A stretch of 64,000 nucleotides of DNA, from NCBI GenBank assembly GCA_035578155.1, contig JAPWDM010000033.1, positions 77,001-141,000 of the forward strand, read 5' to 3'. Source of the stretch: Brachynemurus nebulosus. Its lineage: Eukaryota; Arthropoda; Insecta; Neuroptera; Myrmeleontidae. A program made the position numbers and the translations under genes. This document shows, one piece after another, positions 1 through 10,654 of the stretch (position 1 is the stretch's first letter; every line of letters begins with the position of its first letter). The notes under the pieces are model-generated. The model saw only the letters and a program-made list of their open reading frames with translations, made no database searches and was not told where the DNA came from.

Positions 1-990
1 ATCGCGGTTAAGCCGCTCGCAGTAAATCGGGAGTCTTGTCTACTGTACATTGAAAAACTCGATTTATATGAATAAAACAATTTTATGTACTGGAGAAAAA
101 TCTTTTTTTACTTTTGCGGTTTGCGGCCCGTTTAGACCTGCGGCCCCTAGGCAGTTGCTTATCGTGCCTAATGGGAAATCCGTCACTGTAGCTTTGTTAC
201 AAAAATTCCTGTATACAGAGTTCGGTCTGGATTTCGAAAAAAAAAACCAAATTAAAGGAGAATTAACATAACTGATCAACTGATATAATATATAGCCGGA
301 GTTTAGCGCGAAAATTACATTACCGCAGTAATGCCAACTCGTAAGGATGTAATGAATTTGACACATTATAAAGTACAGTCTGCGCCAGCAGCGAAGGTAC
401 ACTGGGCGGCAATAAAACATATACAATAAAATTAACTTTGAAAATTATCAATTTTTTTTATTATAAATTTTGAAAACGTTGTACAAAACCTAACACTCTT
501 AACGACCCGTTAAAATAAATTTTTAAAAAAAATTTTTTTTTCGAATAGTAAGATTAGATATCCTAAAAGCAGTTAAGTGATTTCTATTTTAGCAAAGATG
601 TGTTTGCTAAATTTGGGCGCCAAACTGATTAATCTTACCAAAATTTCAGCATTTTCGCATAGTGCTGTAGGTACAAAAATGTATAGTAGTGACTGAACGG
701 AATATAAAGGATAAAAGGCAAGTTTTTGTGAAATAGGGTTTTGAAATTGAAATTAGTTGTTTTAATTGAAATTCGTTTCTTGTTGATATTCGTTGTACTT
801 TTCGGGTTACTAATGAAGAAAATTTACTTAACCTAAGTCTGACAGCTCAGACATAAATCCGAATAATCGCGATAATAATTAACTAAACTAACTTACTAAA
901 CTAAATTTGTCTGAGACAAGTATAAATTCAATTAATTTTAATTAAATTTGAGATTTAGCTCAAATATAGATCCGCAAACGCGATTTGCTT
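1..990. other. no gene seen; AT-rich non-coding stretch
   Basis: Short open frames on both strands here have no recognisable motif, no splice context and no codon-like composition. I see no repeat shared with the rest of the window. It may be intergenic sequence or an old unrecognisable element. Confidence 0.5.
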
Positions 991-1439
991 TGCAAAATTG
1001 AATATGGGTAATGGAACAAGGATTAGCCGGTCAGCCAGAGATCGCTCGTAAAATAGAAAAAAAATTTATGTAACTCCCCGCAGTAATAAATTATAGTGGT
1101 CGGCCGGACCTACGAAGAGAAAAGGCAAGGTAAATCGTTGTGCTGTAAGAACATAATGTTTGGTCAGCCCACAACGAACGAAATACAAAAGAAAAAGAAA
1201 AAAAATTGAGTGAGTCCCCCTGTAAATAGCATAATCACGAGCCATTGACTAGAAATATAAGAAAACAAAAAATAAAACTATTATAGGTAGCAACAGAAAA
1301 AAATACAACGAACTCAATTTAATAAGTGACTATTGAAATTATTTAGGTAGAAATTGTAGTAATATGAACACACAAGTAAAACCCTGAAAAACCTTAAATT
1401 TAAATTACTAATGAATTGCAAAAAAAAATTTGTTTAAAT

Positions 1440-2095
1440 TAAATGACATTGTTCCCACAATGCCTTGCTCTGTTATAAAATCGGGTTAAACTAATTCCGA
1501 AAAATTAGCCACAGAGCCTTCATTTCGATCAGACGTAAGTCGGACGAAATGGTAGCACACTAAATTAAATTATTACTATTTTATAAACTAAATTATAAGC
1601 TAATTATGATTACTAAATGTTAAACTAATTTTAGTGCTAATTAACCCTAATTAAATTTTAGTATACAAAGGTAATACAAAAAGGTAAAGAAAACGTAATG
1701 ATTCTATTACGAAAGGTAAACGCAAAATAAGATAAAGATAACGTAAATTAGAGAAATATTAATATTAAATGACATAAATTCTGTTTATGTCATGCTCCAA
1801 GTAATGTTAGTCGACATTAGGAAAGAGCCTTCGTTTCGATCAAGTTGACACCTGACGAAACGGAAGATACTTACTAACTAAATCTTAACTAATTTAATAA
1901 GAAAAATATAAATAAGGTAAAGATAATATAGGTAACGAAGAGAGAAAAATATAAATATACAAAATTAAGTGACATGATTTCAAATTCATGTCGTGCCCCA
2001 AGCAACATCGCGAAATGTTAACTAAAGGCCTTCGTTTACCTTCAGGAAAAAAAACCTGAGGAACGGAAACGTAAATATAATTAAATAGAAACAAA
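1440..2095. repeat. three diverged repeat units with two hairpins each
   Basis: Units begin near 1441, 1767 and 1967. Each starts with a GACAT-headed hairpin (1445-1464, 1771-1791, 1971-1992). About 50-60 bases later each has a second hairpin headed by 'gagcctt' or 'ggcctt' (about 1521-1551, 1832-1862, 2030-2066). Sequence between the units is AT-rich and not alignable. The arms of the hairpins change together between units (see findings). The block lies just beyond the 3' side of the gypsy pol relic, so it may be that element's untranslated or LTR-proximal DNA; this link is inferred from position only. Confidence 0.6.
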
Positions 2096-2524
2096 TTATT
2101 TGAGTATGAATTCGAGTTTTCTTTTGTCGTGTGACACGTAAGGTAAATATAATTTTAAGTAAGGAGTAAAATTATAAAAAGGCAAAAATAGTTAAATTTT
2201 AAATGTAATAGAAAGTAGCGTAAATACACGTTTATTACACGTAGAAAAGGTGCCCAATGACCACTGAATAAAATTAGATAGCAATTTAAGGTAAAGATAT
2301 ATTTCATTTTATTAAGGGCAATAATATAAATTGAATGTAAGTTAACTTTGGTGACAAATAGAGGTTACAGTGGGAGTAATTTAGACGAACAGACGGACTA
2401 CAAATGTTAAAGTGAAAGGTAAAAGACGAACGGACGGACTAGAAAAGATAAAGTGAGAATAATTGACTAGAAAAGAATGACTGTCACCATATACAAATAT
2501 AAATGACAAATTGATAGAGTCATT
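2096..2524. other. non-coding stretch 3' of gypsy pol
   Basis: Contains a short imperfect direct repeat, 'gacgaacagacggacta' near 2384 and 'gacgaacggacggacta' near 2426. No integrase core reading frame continues here, so the pol relic ends abruptly at its upstream border. No LTR pair can be recognised by eye. Confidence 0.4.
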
Positions 2525-4740
2525 TTAATCGCAATTTCTCGAGGACTGCTGAACACAAACCTGACATGATCGACAATAACGTAGAACGTCGGTGCGTAAG
2601 CCTAGCCAATAATAAAATTGGGATAAACGGCATAAGGTTTTATAAACACCAAAATGGCCGGAAGTAACACTGTCGTGACATTCACTCAAAGCGTTTGTAC
2701 GGAGTGAAGTGGGTAACACTAACTTCCAAGGATCTTCATCTATATTTAGTGGGTTAATAGGTGTACAGAATTTGTATAATTTGCCATCTTCAATTTTCCA
2801 GTGGGAAAATTTGTCGGGAAACCGTTCAACATTAGCTAACATTCTCCAATACCAACGATCATAATGATTATTAGTTACTTCAATTAAGTTAATGTCGGTA
2901 GGTATACGGGACAAACCGTCAGGCAACGTATGGGATGATCCCTTTCGATGTACAATGTTGAAATCGTATGACTGCAATTGCAGACTCCAGCGTGCTAGCC
3001 GACCTGAAGGGTTTTTCAAGTTGTGTAACCACTTCAAGGCAAAATGATCCGTTACAACCGTAAAACGGGTGGCCTCAACGTAACCGCGGAATTTATTAAT
3101 GGACCAAAAGATTGAGTGTAACTCCCTTTTGGTTACGGAAAAGTTAATTTCATTTTTAGTAAGCGCACGGGAAGTGTATGCAATTACTTTTTCCTGACCA
3201 TCAGAAGTTTGTTGCGTTAAACAGCTACCGAGAGCATAGTTGGACGCATCACAATGGATCGTGTATGGTAAATTCGGATCCGGACAGCTAAGTATGGGTG
3301 GTGATAGCAAACATTTCTTTAAAGAACCAAAAGATTTTTGGGTGGTATCGTCCCAATTCCACTTACAATTTTTCCTCGTAAGTTTGACTAGAGGAGCAGC
3401 AAGTTCCGAAAAATGTGGAATCCATCGACGGAACCACGATACTATTCCCAAAAACGAACGGACTTGTTTTACTGATTTAGGTATTGCATAAGTGGCAATT
3501 GCACTGGTCTTATCGGAATCAACTTGTATATTTGAGGAATTTATTACAAAACCAAGATATTTAATTTCGCGTTTCGCGAAATGGCATTTATCTAAAGAAA
3601 GCGTCAGATTTGCTGCTTTCAAACGAGTTAGCACCTCATATAAAGTTTTGATGTGTTCATCAAAAGATGCATTAGCGATGACTATATCATCAAGGTACAC
3701 AAAGACATATGGTTCGAGACCAGGACCTAAAATAGTATCCACTAAACATTGCTGAGTAGCAGGCGCATTGGTTAATCCAAACATCATTAGTTTTGGCTGA
3801 AATTGGCCACGTCCGGGTACAGAAAATGCACACTTAGGACGGCTACTAGGGTCTAAAGAGATTTGACAAAAGGCGGACTTAAGGTCTAACGTAGTGAACC
3901 AACTCGCATTACCTAAACGGTCAAGTATCTGATGCAAAAATGTAGTGGATAAGCATGTTTTTTGGTAACTGCGTTAAGTTTACGAAAATCAAGGCAAAAC
4001 CGAAACTTAGGATTTCCATCAGTGGATTTCTTATTAACTACCACAATCGGATTGTTCCAGGGACTCTGAGCGGCTTCTATAATATCCAAAGATAACATTC
4101 TATCAACCTCTTGATTGATAAAATCGTGGATAGGTTTAGATACAACATAATTCCGCTGTTTAATTGGTTGGGCATCGCCAGTATCGATTTTGTGTACGAT
4201 TGCAGATGTGCAGGGCAAGTTATCTGGTTGGGGAAAGCTTTTAATTAAATTTTCTAGTTTACGCTGTTGGTCATCAGTTAATGACTGATTTTGCTCTAGT
4301 GAACAAATATCAGAACCGGCGAACTGATATGTGTTACGAGCAAAGTCGACCGAAATTCAAAATTTTTTGATAAAGTCCACTCCTAATAAAAGATCATTGG
4401 AGAGACCTTCAACAACAAGCGTAGGTACGGCGTAAGTATGATTATGAAATTTATACGGGATAAAAGCTTTTCCTTTTATTTCGCATGACGAACCATTTGC
4501 AACAGTGATCTGAGTAAATGGGCTTAACTTACATAATGGTGGAAGCTTATGTTTAATTTGTTCGTAAAATTTTGAACTAATTGCTGTTACGGCAGCTCCG
4601 GAGTCAATTAAACCGAGGACTTTACGTCCAGAGATATACAGACGGACGTAAGGACGAGAGTCGTTATTGACTGAAACAAATGAGTACGACGGATTTTCAC
4701 AATTATTGCTAGGTGGTGGTTGAACACAAAATTTGCGAAC
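2525..4740 (-). pseudogene. decayed Ty3/gypsy retrotransposon pol (protease, RT, RNase H, integrase zinc finger)
   Basis: This is a relic of a retrotransposon polyprotein, read from 4740 to 2525. The aspartic protease part carries the motif LIDSGA near 4600. An in-frame TGA at about 4361 follows it. The reverse transcriptase starts near 4200 with conserved SPWNNPIVVV- and FCLDFRKLN-like blocks. A frameshift at about 3940 moves the frame to an open 470-codon stretch holding the LDLKSAF block, the catalytic YLDDIV motif and the FLGI block. RNase H follows (TIHCDAS, SRALTKNE, TDHFALKWL, LPDGLSRI). Last is the HHCC integrase zinc finger (H-H spacing then CRSCQVC), and the frame stops right after it. 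The DDE integrase core, gag and recognisable LTRs are missing. Order PR-RT-RH-IN is typical of Ty3/gypsy. One stop and one frameshift mean it cannot make the full protein as written. Confidence 0.92.
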
Positions 4741-5121
4741 CGTAAACTAACACAGATTATTTTATGCATTTGATATACAATTATTTTTTCTTTTGTAAAA
4801 TTTTTTTCTTTTTTAACGATAAAAAGGATTTAAAATAAAACAATAATTTTTATTTTGATTAAATAAAAAAAAAATGTTTTCAAATATATCATGCTTAAAC
4901 TTTGTGACTCTAATGGATTATAAATTTCTTCGTCTGAATTTAAACAACTTTAAGTAATTTCATTTATACAACTTATGTAAATTTTGTAACTCTTTGTAAT
5001 CGCGTTTTCGCTGGTCGTTTTAAGATTTTCCACTTTGTGTACGGTTTTTTCTAGTTTCATTTTGTCCAGTTTGCATGTATAATTGCTGCGCAATTCTAAA
5101 TGCGAACTGAGCCCGGGGTAT
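4741..5121. other. no feature seen; AT-rich
   Basis: Poly-A/T-rich sequence between the gypsy relic and the following MITE. The gypsy frame upstream of the protease is lost here, so any gag region has been deleted or has decayed. Confidence 0.4.
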
Positions 5122-5129
5122 GTAACAAT

Positions 5130-5527
5130 CATGTCCCTGCCACTTGTTTTCAAGGACGGACCAATGACTGTCACAGTTTGCTAGGAGACGCTGATGGTAG
5201 GGGAGTATACTAAATAGAGTTGGGACATGTGAGCATTTTTCATCAAATAGATGTCAAAATTAATTATCATATGATTGAGTACAAAGAATTAAAATTTTTT
5301 AATTTAATTAATCTTTCTAGGTTGAGTTGAAGTATTTTTTTAAATATTTAATTTATTTACAATTTATTTTAGATGAATCTGATGAAAAATAGCGAACTAT
5401 CGAAACTCATGTCCCGACTCTAATTTTAACTCCCTGTACATCAACGCCATCTGGTATATTAGTTACAGCGGGTCAAAAAACGACCCATTTTTTTATAATG
5501 GACTATATGTAGAGTGGCAGGGACATG
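5130..5527 (+). mobile_element. hAT-type MITE, family A copy 1
   Basis: The ends form a perfect 15-bp terminal inverted repeat, catgtccctgccact at 5130 and its complement ending at 5527. It is flanked by an exact 8-bp duplication, gtaacaat (5122-5129 and 5528-5535), the length hAT transposases make. It has no coding capacity. A second, inverted copy lies at 52334-52763 with the same termini and similar interior. A diverged relative lies at 52771-53080. Confidence 0.9.
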
Positions 5528-5535
5528 GTAACAAT

Positions 5536-6364
5536 AGTGGGCGTAAGCTGAGAACTTTAGGCAATCGAATTTACACTAATGTAGTGTTGATTGCCGCCGC
5601 GTAATTTGTTAATTTTTTATACTTATCATGGGTTCAAACCCCAGGTAATGTGTTTGGTGGCGCCAACTAGCGGCCGTAACGTGAACTATGTAAGGCCGCC
5701 ATTATTATTCCGACATGTTGGTTTCTTACACCAATGTTTCATTTTGTGATTCCCCGAATTAAGTGGTTTTTAACACAGGACTTGATACCAGAACGACCGA
5801 CGAACAACGGTGAACCTGATATACGATGCTTCGTGCATCACTCACTCACAAACTGACCTTAGATTGGTTCAGACGTAATTTTTTATGTGAGTCACAATTT
5901 TCTTTATTAAAAGATTTAAACAATATTTAAATTAAATTTTTGTAAAATATTTTTATAAACATTTCTAAAAATAAAAGTGCCTTAAAAATATAATAAATAT
6001 TAAATATTAAAAAGGAAATAAACGTTTATTATTTAAAATACCTAAATTTAACCATCTACTGACGAACTATTTTATCAACGAAAAACTGTCGACACAAACC
6101 GCCACGCGTAATGCTGGTCTCCGGAGGATTATTCCTCACTAGTAACCCACGAATTCAGGGACAAACATAAATAATGGCATCCAACAATTAAAACAACAAT
6201 ATATAGTAATTTTATGGCGCCAAAATCAAGTTTTAAAATATAGTCAAAAAGCGCCCAACCGTTATAGAAGAAGCCGCCAACCGTTATAATATACACTGAC
6301 ATTCAAATCAATTTTATTTAAAAATATAAATTATATTTTTTATGTATTTTTTGTTTATCTTAAA
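5536..6364. other. no gene seen; hairpin and B-box-like word
   Basis: A 35-nt hairpin at 5561-5595 pairs GGCAATC with GATTGCC and an inner ACACTA with TAGTGT. Near 5633 the sequence 'gggttcaaacccc' resembles a pol III B box, but no A box or tRNA fold surrounds it. The rest is AT-rich with no supported feature. Confidence 0.35.
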
Positions 6365-6560
6365 ATTTTTTATACATACATAGAAACCAAGAGAGTAGTG
6401 TTTGTTGGTATGTATGTGTTTGTGTGAATGGGAACACATCCGTGTGAAGAAGAATGATAAACATGATAAACATCGCACACATAATGAGTAATCAACTAAT
6501 CAATTAATCATTAATCGCGGTCGGCCTCTGGGGAAGTTTTGTTTGGTTTCGGATGCCGAA
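6365..6560 (+). repeat. dispersed repeat, family B copy 1
   Basis: Sequence starting 'atagaaaccaagagagtag' and running through 'atcaattaatcattaatcgc' and 'ggcctctg' recurs at 58893-59035 in the same orientation with substitutions and indels. No ends or coding potential are evident. Confidence 0.7.
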
Positions 6561-6904
6561 GCCGTGGGACTGAAAGTGTTAATATTACAATCAAAATACA
6601 CAACTAATTTGTTGCCATCACAAGAGTCATAAGTACTGAAATAAAATATACCAATATTTTAGTATTATTCCATGTAAAAATTAAATAGTTAATTGTTTTT
6701 AAACTATCCACACTAACTTGACACATCAAAATTAAAGACATGAACAGTTATTATCGTTATTATCTTATTCTATGGAACTCCCTTCATTTTCAATAGATTT
6801 TATTGTTCTCCGAGACATTTCTTTATGTACATTTTTCAACATTTCGGGTGTTATTCTCCGAGCACACTCTCTTATTGTATTTTCCAGGTGACCACGGTCT
6901 CTAA

Positions 6905-7230
6905 ATGGCTAAAAATTTGTTTTTTGATTTTTTTTTCGAAGTCCTTGATTATTTTGAGTTGCCGTTTACGGCACAACGCGGCACAAACGTAGCACAAAGC
7001 TAAAAATTTGTTTTTCTATTTTTTTTCGAAGTCCTTGATTATTTTGAGTTGCCGTTTACGGCACAACGCAGCACAAACGTAGCACAAAGCACACAACTAA
7101 AAAAAAAATTGAAAATTTAAAAAGTGTGGGGCTGGCAAAAAATTTGTTTTTTAGCGTTTTCTTCTAAGTGCTTGGTAATTTCGAGTTCTCGTTTGCGGCA
7201 CAAACTGGCACAAACGTAGCACAATTATAA
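6905..7230 (+). repeat. left arm of long inverted repeat around a 2-kb insert
   Basis: This arm matches 9265-9520 in reverse complement. It holds a short direct duplication: 'cgaagtccttgattattttgagttgccg' occurs at about 6939 and 7027. Both arms are full of GCACAA and GTGCCG words. The arms enclose the TIR element at 7431-8878. Together they look like a foldback unit interrupted by a later insertion. Confidence 0.75.
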
Positions 7231-7749
7231 AATTCAAAAATATATTTATAATTGTTCAAATTTATTGGACATTTGAACCCTCGTTACCACATATTTACAG
7301 AATTTAAGACGTCGAATAAATCATTTATCATAAGAACAAATTTTGATGTTGTAGTCGCATTTGAAAATGTTTCTAATTTTCACAGAATATTAATGCCTCT
7401 GCAACACTTTTGCTTAATAATTGGCTAACACCCAGTGAACATTTTTCTGTAAATTTTATGTCACAGTGACCAAACTGAAAGTCACATGTTACATAACATG
7501 TGAGTCACATATGACTCACATGTAACTTACAATTTCCCACTTATAAACGTAACAATGTGACGTAACATTGTTATGTTCTTGTTACGTTTTAAGAAAATAT
7601 AACTTTGATGTTACCTTATAGATAAAAATTACGCCTTCTTTTGCAAAAAGCAAATTCAAAATTCCCTTTTTTTGTTTCTTATTAACATTACATACACATA
7701 TTACCAACTTATTGACATATACATACACCTAAATTATTTTTTTTTTTTT

Positions 7750-7834
7750 TTGTTGACTGCTGTAGGATTCGAACCATTATCCAAGCTGAAGCATCTTTTA
7801 AATTATCGAGTCTTAACCACTAGACCAAACTCAC
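7750..7834 (-). repeat. tRNA-derived SINE or tRNA retropseudogene
   Basis: Read on the minus strand it has a pol III A-box-like segment (TGGTCTAGTGGTTAAGAC, about 7828-7811) and a perfect B box GGTTCGAATCC (7774-7764). A poly(A) run follows directly on the minus strand (plus-strand T run at 7738-7751). The spacing fits a tRNA, but a proper acceptor stem is not evident. An internally promoted, poly(A)-tailed SINE is the better reading. Confidence 0.7.
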
Positions 7835-8042
7835 TTATTTATTCTGATCGTTATATATTAATATATATCATAAAATAGTAAATAAAGCCTTATAAGAATT
7901 TTCATAAAATTTTATTTTTAAATTAATATGTAACAAAATTAACGTTGTTTTAACGACGTATTAATGTTGTTTTAATGAAATGTCGCAATCATGACTCTTT
8001 TGTTATGTTTTTGTGACGTATCAATATTAATAAAACGTTCGT

Positions 8043-8232
8043 TCATCCATTTCATCCATCCATTTTTGTATAAGTCGATTTATGTTATTTGTTATATGAT
8101 TTATGGGGTTATATTATATATATATATTATGGGGTTATATCATATATTATGGGGTTATATTATATAATATAACCCCATAACCTATGCAACAAATAACATA
8201 AATCAACCTATACAAAAATTGATGGATGAAAT
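8043..8232. repeat. foldback inside the CCCAGTGAACAT element
   Basis: About 70-bp arms (8043-8115 and 8160-8232) containing catccatttttgtata and taacataaatca-like words are reverse complements. The centre is made of ggggttatat/atataacccc repeats and short TA runs. The foldback lies within the larger TIR element, so it is nested or a structural part of it. Confidence 0.75.
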
Positions 8233-8369
8233 TTAATTACATCAGACGCCAACAGGGGATAGATTGAAAAACTGCAGGAATCTTTAAATGGATAATTCCT
8301 CACGAATTGATATATTTAAAATTAATATGGTAACAAAACATTTCACAAAAGTGACAAGTGAAATGTTTT

Positions 8370-8730
8370 ATTAATATTGATACGTCACAAAAACATAATA
8401 AAAGAGTCATGATTGTGACATTTCATTAAAACAACGTTAATACGTCACAAAAACATAACATAAGAGTACTGTTGTGACGTTTTGTTCAAAGTAACATTGT
8501 TAGGTCATCAGGACATAACAAAAGAGTCATGGTTGTGACATTTAATTAAAGTAACGTTGATACGTCACAAAAACATAACATAAGAGTCAGTTCTGTGAGG
8601 TTTTATCAAAGTAACATTGTTAGGTTGCGAAGACATAACATAAGAGTCACACTGTGACGTTTTATCAAAGCAACCTTAATACATCATCTAAATGTAACAT
8701 AGCAGTCACAAATGAGACATTTTATTTCAG
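8370..8730. repeat. ~61-bp tandem array of acgtcacaaaaacataac units
   Basis: About six imperfect units, each with a 'gtcacaaaaacataacaaaagagtca'-like core followed by 'tgtgacattt'. The variants alternate. The array forms the right part of the CCCAGTGAACAT element. The TGACGT/ACGTCA words are themselves palindromic. Confidence 0.7.
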
Positions 8731-9264
8731 TCACAATGGCATGTAACTGTTACGTAACAATTAGGTATATAACATAAAACTCTAATTTTATATAATTGTT
8801 ATGTCACCCATAAGTCAAAAAAGCTACGTAACTTGTTATTTCCTTGTTACATCACATTTACATTCCATGTTCACTGGGCATAGCTAACTTTCATTTTATA
8901 ATTATGAAATAAAATATGTTTCTTGCCAACAATAATGATGGTATAGCATGCGGTCGAAGGCGTCGTAAATTATTTTTATATATATATATATATAAAAAAA
9001 AAAAAACAGTCTTCACTAAAAACTATATTTAGTTGGTATCCAGTTTTCGGATCTTCCTACTACTTTCGTCCATAAACTTTTGATTTTTGGATCTTTGGAT
9101 CAAATTGTCAAAAAATAACAATATTATTATTCTAATAAATATACTAATTCTTACAATTAGTAACGAATGTAACTAAGAATCTCTTGCCGAATTTTTGACA
9201 ATACTAGCACGCGGCGTAATAATGAAAAAATGACGTGTGTAAAGTTAGCCCCGCACCTTTTGAA

Positions 9265-9520
9265 ATTTATGTTTTTTTTAATTGTGCTACATTGTGCTAA
9301 GTTTGTGCCAATTTGTGCCGCAAACGAGAACTCGAAATTACCAAGCACTTAGAAGAAAACGCTAAAAAATAATTTTTTTGCCAGCCCCACACTTTTTAAA
9401 TTTTCAATTTTTTTTTTAGTTGTGTGCTTTGTGTTACGTTTGTGCTGCGTTGTGCCGTAAACGGCAACTCAAAATAATCAAGGACTTCGAAAAAAAATAG
9501 AAAAACAAATTTTTAGCCAG
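9265..9520 (-). repeat. right arm of the long inverted repeat
   Basis: Reverse-complement partner of 6905-7230, sharing for example the block around 'ccagccccacactttttaaa' (9381) and the 'gtaaacggcaactcaaaata' block (9456). Indels and substitutions show it is old. Confidence 0.75.
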
Positions 9521-9619
9521 CTCCGTACTTTTGGAAATTCGCAATTTTTTCAATTGTATTGCACTATACAACGTTTGTGCCGTGTTGTGCCGTCGAAATA
9601 ATTTTAAAATTATATTCCA

Positions 9620-10140
9620 ATTGGATAAAAAAATTTTGTTTTCTTAGAAAACCGCCACAGATTATTAAGAATCGGCCTGTGCTGTGCAATCTATTAATCT
9701 GAGGAAATTTTGTCATTTGGGAAAATTATTATGCTCGTCTAGCACAGTCCGGCACAATCAAAAAAGATTCGAAAATGCCAAAATTTTAATTTCCCCTCAC
9801 TCCTAATCTATCAATTTTTAACGAATTTGAAGCTAAATGCTAATTTTTATGAATGAAATTTATAGACCTTGAGCAGCACAACTCAGCATAACTTGTAGAA
9901 TTTGGTTTTCAATCGCTGTTCAGAAGTTACACGGATTTAAAATTATTTTATTCATAAAAAACCGTTACAAATTTTTTATATTTTGGCCAGTGCCGCGCAA
10001 TGTACTAATCTGAAGAAATTTTGTCATTTTGGAAAATTATTGTGCTCGTCTAGCACAGTCCGGCATAATCAAAAAAGATTTGAAATTGCCAAAGTTTTAA
10101 TCCCCCCTCCCACTCCTAATCCATCAATTTTTGACTTGAA
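9620..10140 (+). repeat. two direct copies of a ~200-bp unit
   Basis: The segment around 9640-9830 recurs at about 9955-10135. Both hold 'aaattttgtcatttkggaaaattat' and 'gctcgtctagcacagtccgg'. The same short GCACAA-type vocabulary links them to the flanking inverted-repeat arms. Confidence 0.7.
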
Positions 10141-10279
10141 ATTTTAACCGGTTATTGTCCACGTTATAAAGTATACTTTCTGAAAATTTCATCAAATTTC
10201 ACTTAAAACATCCGAAATTAAAATAAAATACCCCTGTCGCAGCATCTGCATAACATAGCGAATTTCCAAATCTTGGGCA

Positions 10280-10570
10280 CTGGCGGATCTCATCTAAGAC
10301 CTGTACCTATTTAAAATAGTTTAGCTTTCTAAGAGTAAAAGAATTTTTAAAATCGGCTGGGTAATTAGTTTTGGTATTTTTGGGGACCCAAGAACCCGAA
10401 CGAATTTTGTGCAGCATAGTTGTATCCATCTAAAATAATTTAGTTCTCTAGCAGTGAGAAATTTTTTAGCATCGGTTCGATAGCTTATTACTGGCGTTTT
10501 CGGATCTGCAAGATCCCGGTGGACCTCATTAAAAAATCAGCTCGACCGTATATTCTAGGCGGACTTTATG

Positions 10571-10654
<84 letters not shown>

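Larger units (their letters stand above)
7431..8878. mobile_element. TIR element with CCCAGTGAACAT termini, non-coding
   Basis: The left end cccagtgaacat at 7431 and its complement ending at 8878 begin imperfect terminal inverted repeats of roughly 35-40 bp. The interior has no transposase. It holds palindromic gtcacatgt/acatgtgac words, a tRNA-like SINE, an internal foldback and a tandem array. No clean target duplication is visible, so the superfamily cannot be assigned. Confidence 0.7.

Noticed and set aside
3240..3755. Two plus-strand frames opposite the gypsy pol
   Set aside because: Antisense shadows of the RT/RNase H coding sequence.
5633..5645. B-box-like sequence suggesting a tRNA gene
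   Set aside because: No A box at the right distance, no acceptor or anticodon stems; only the 11-base word matches.
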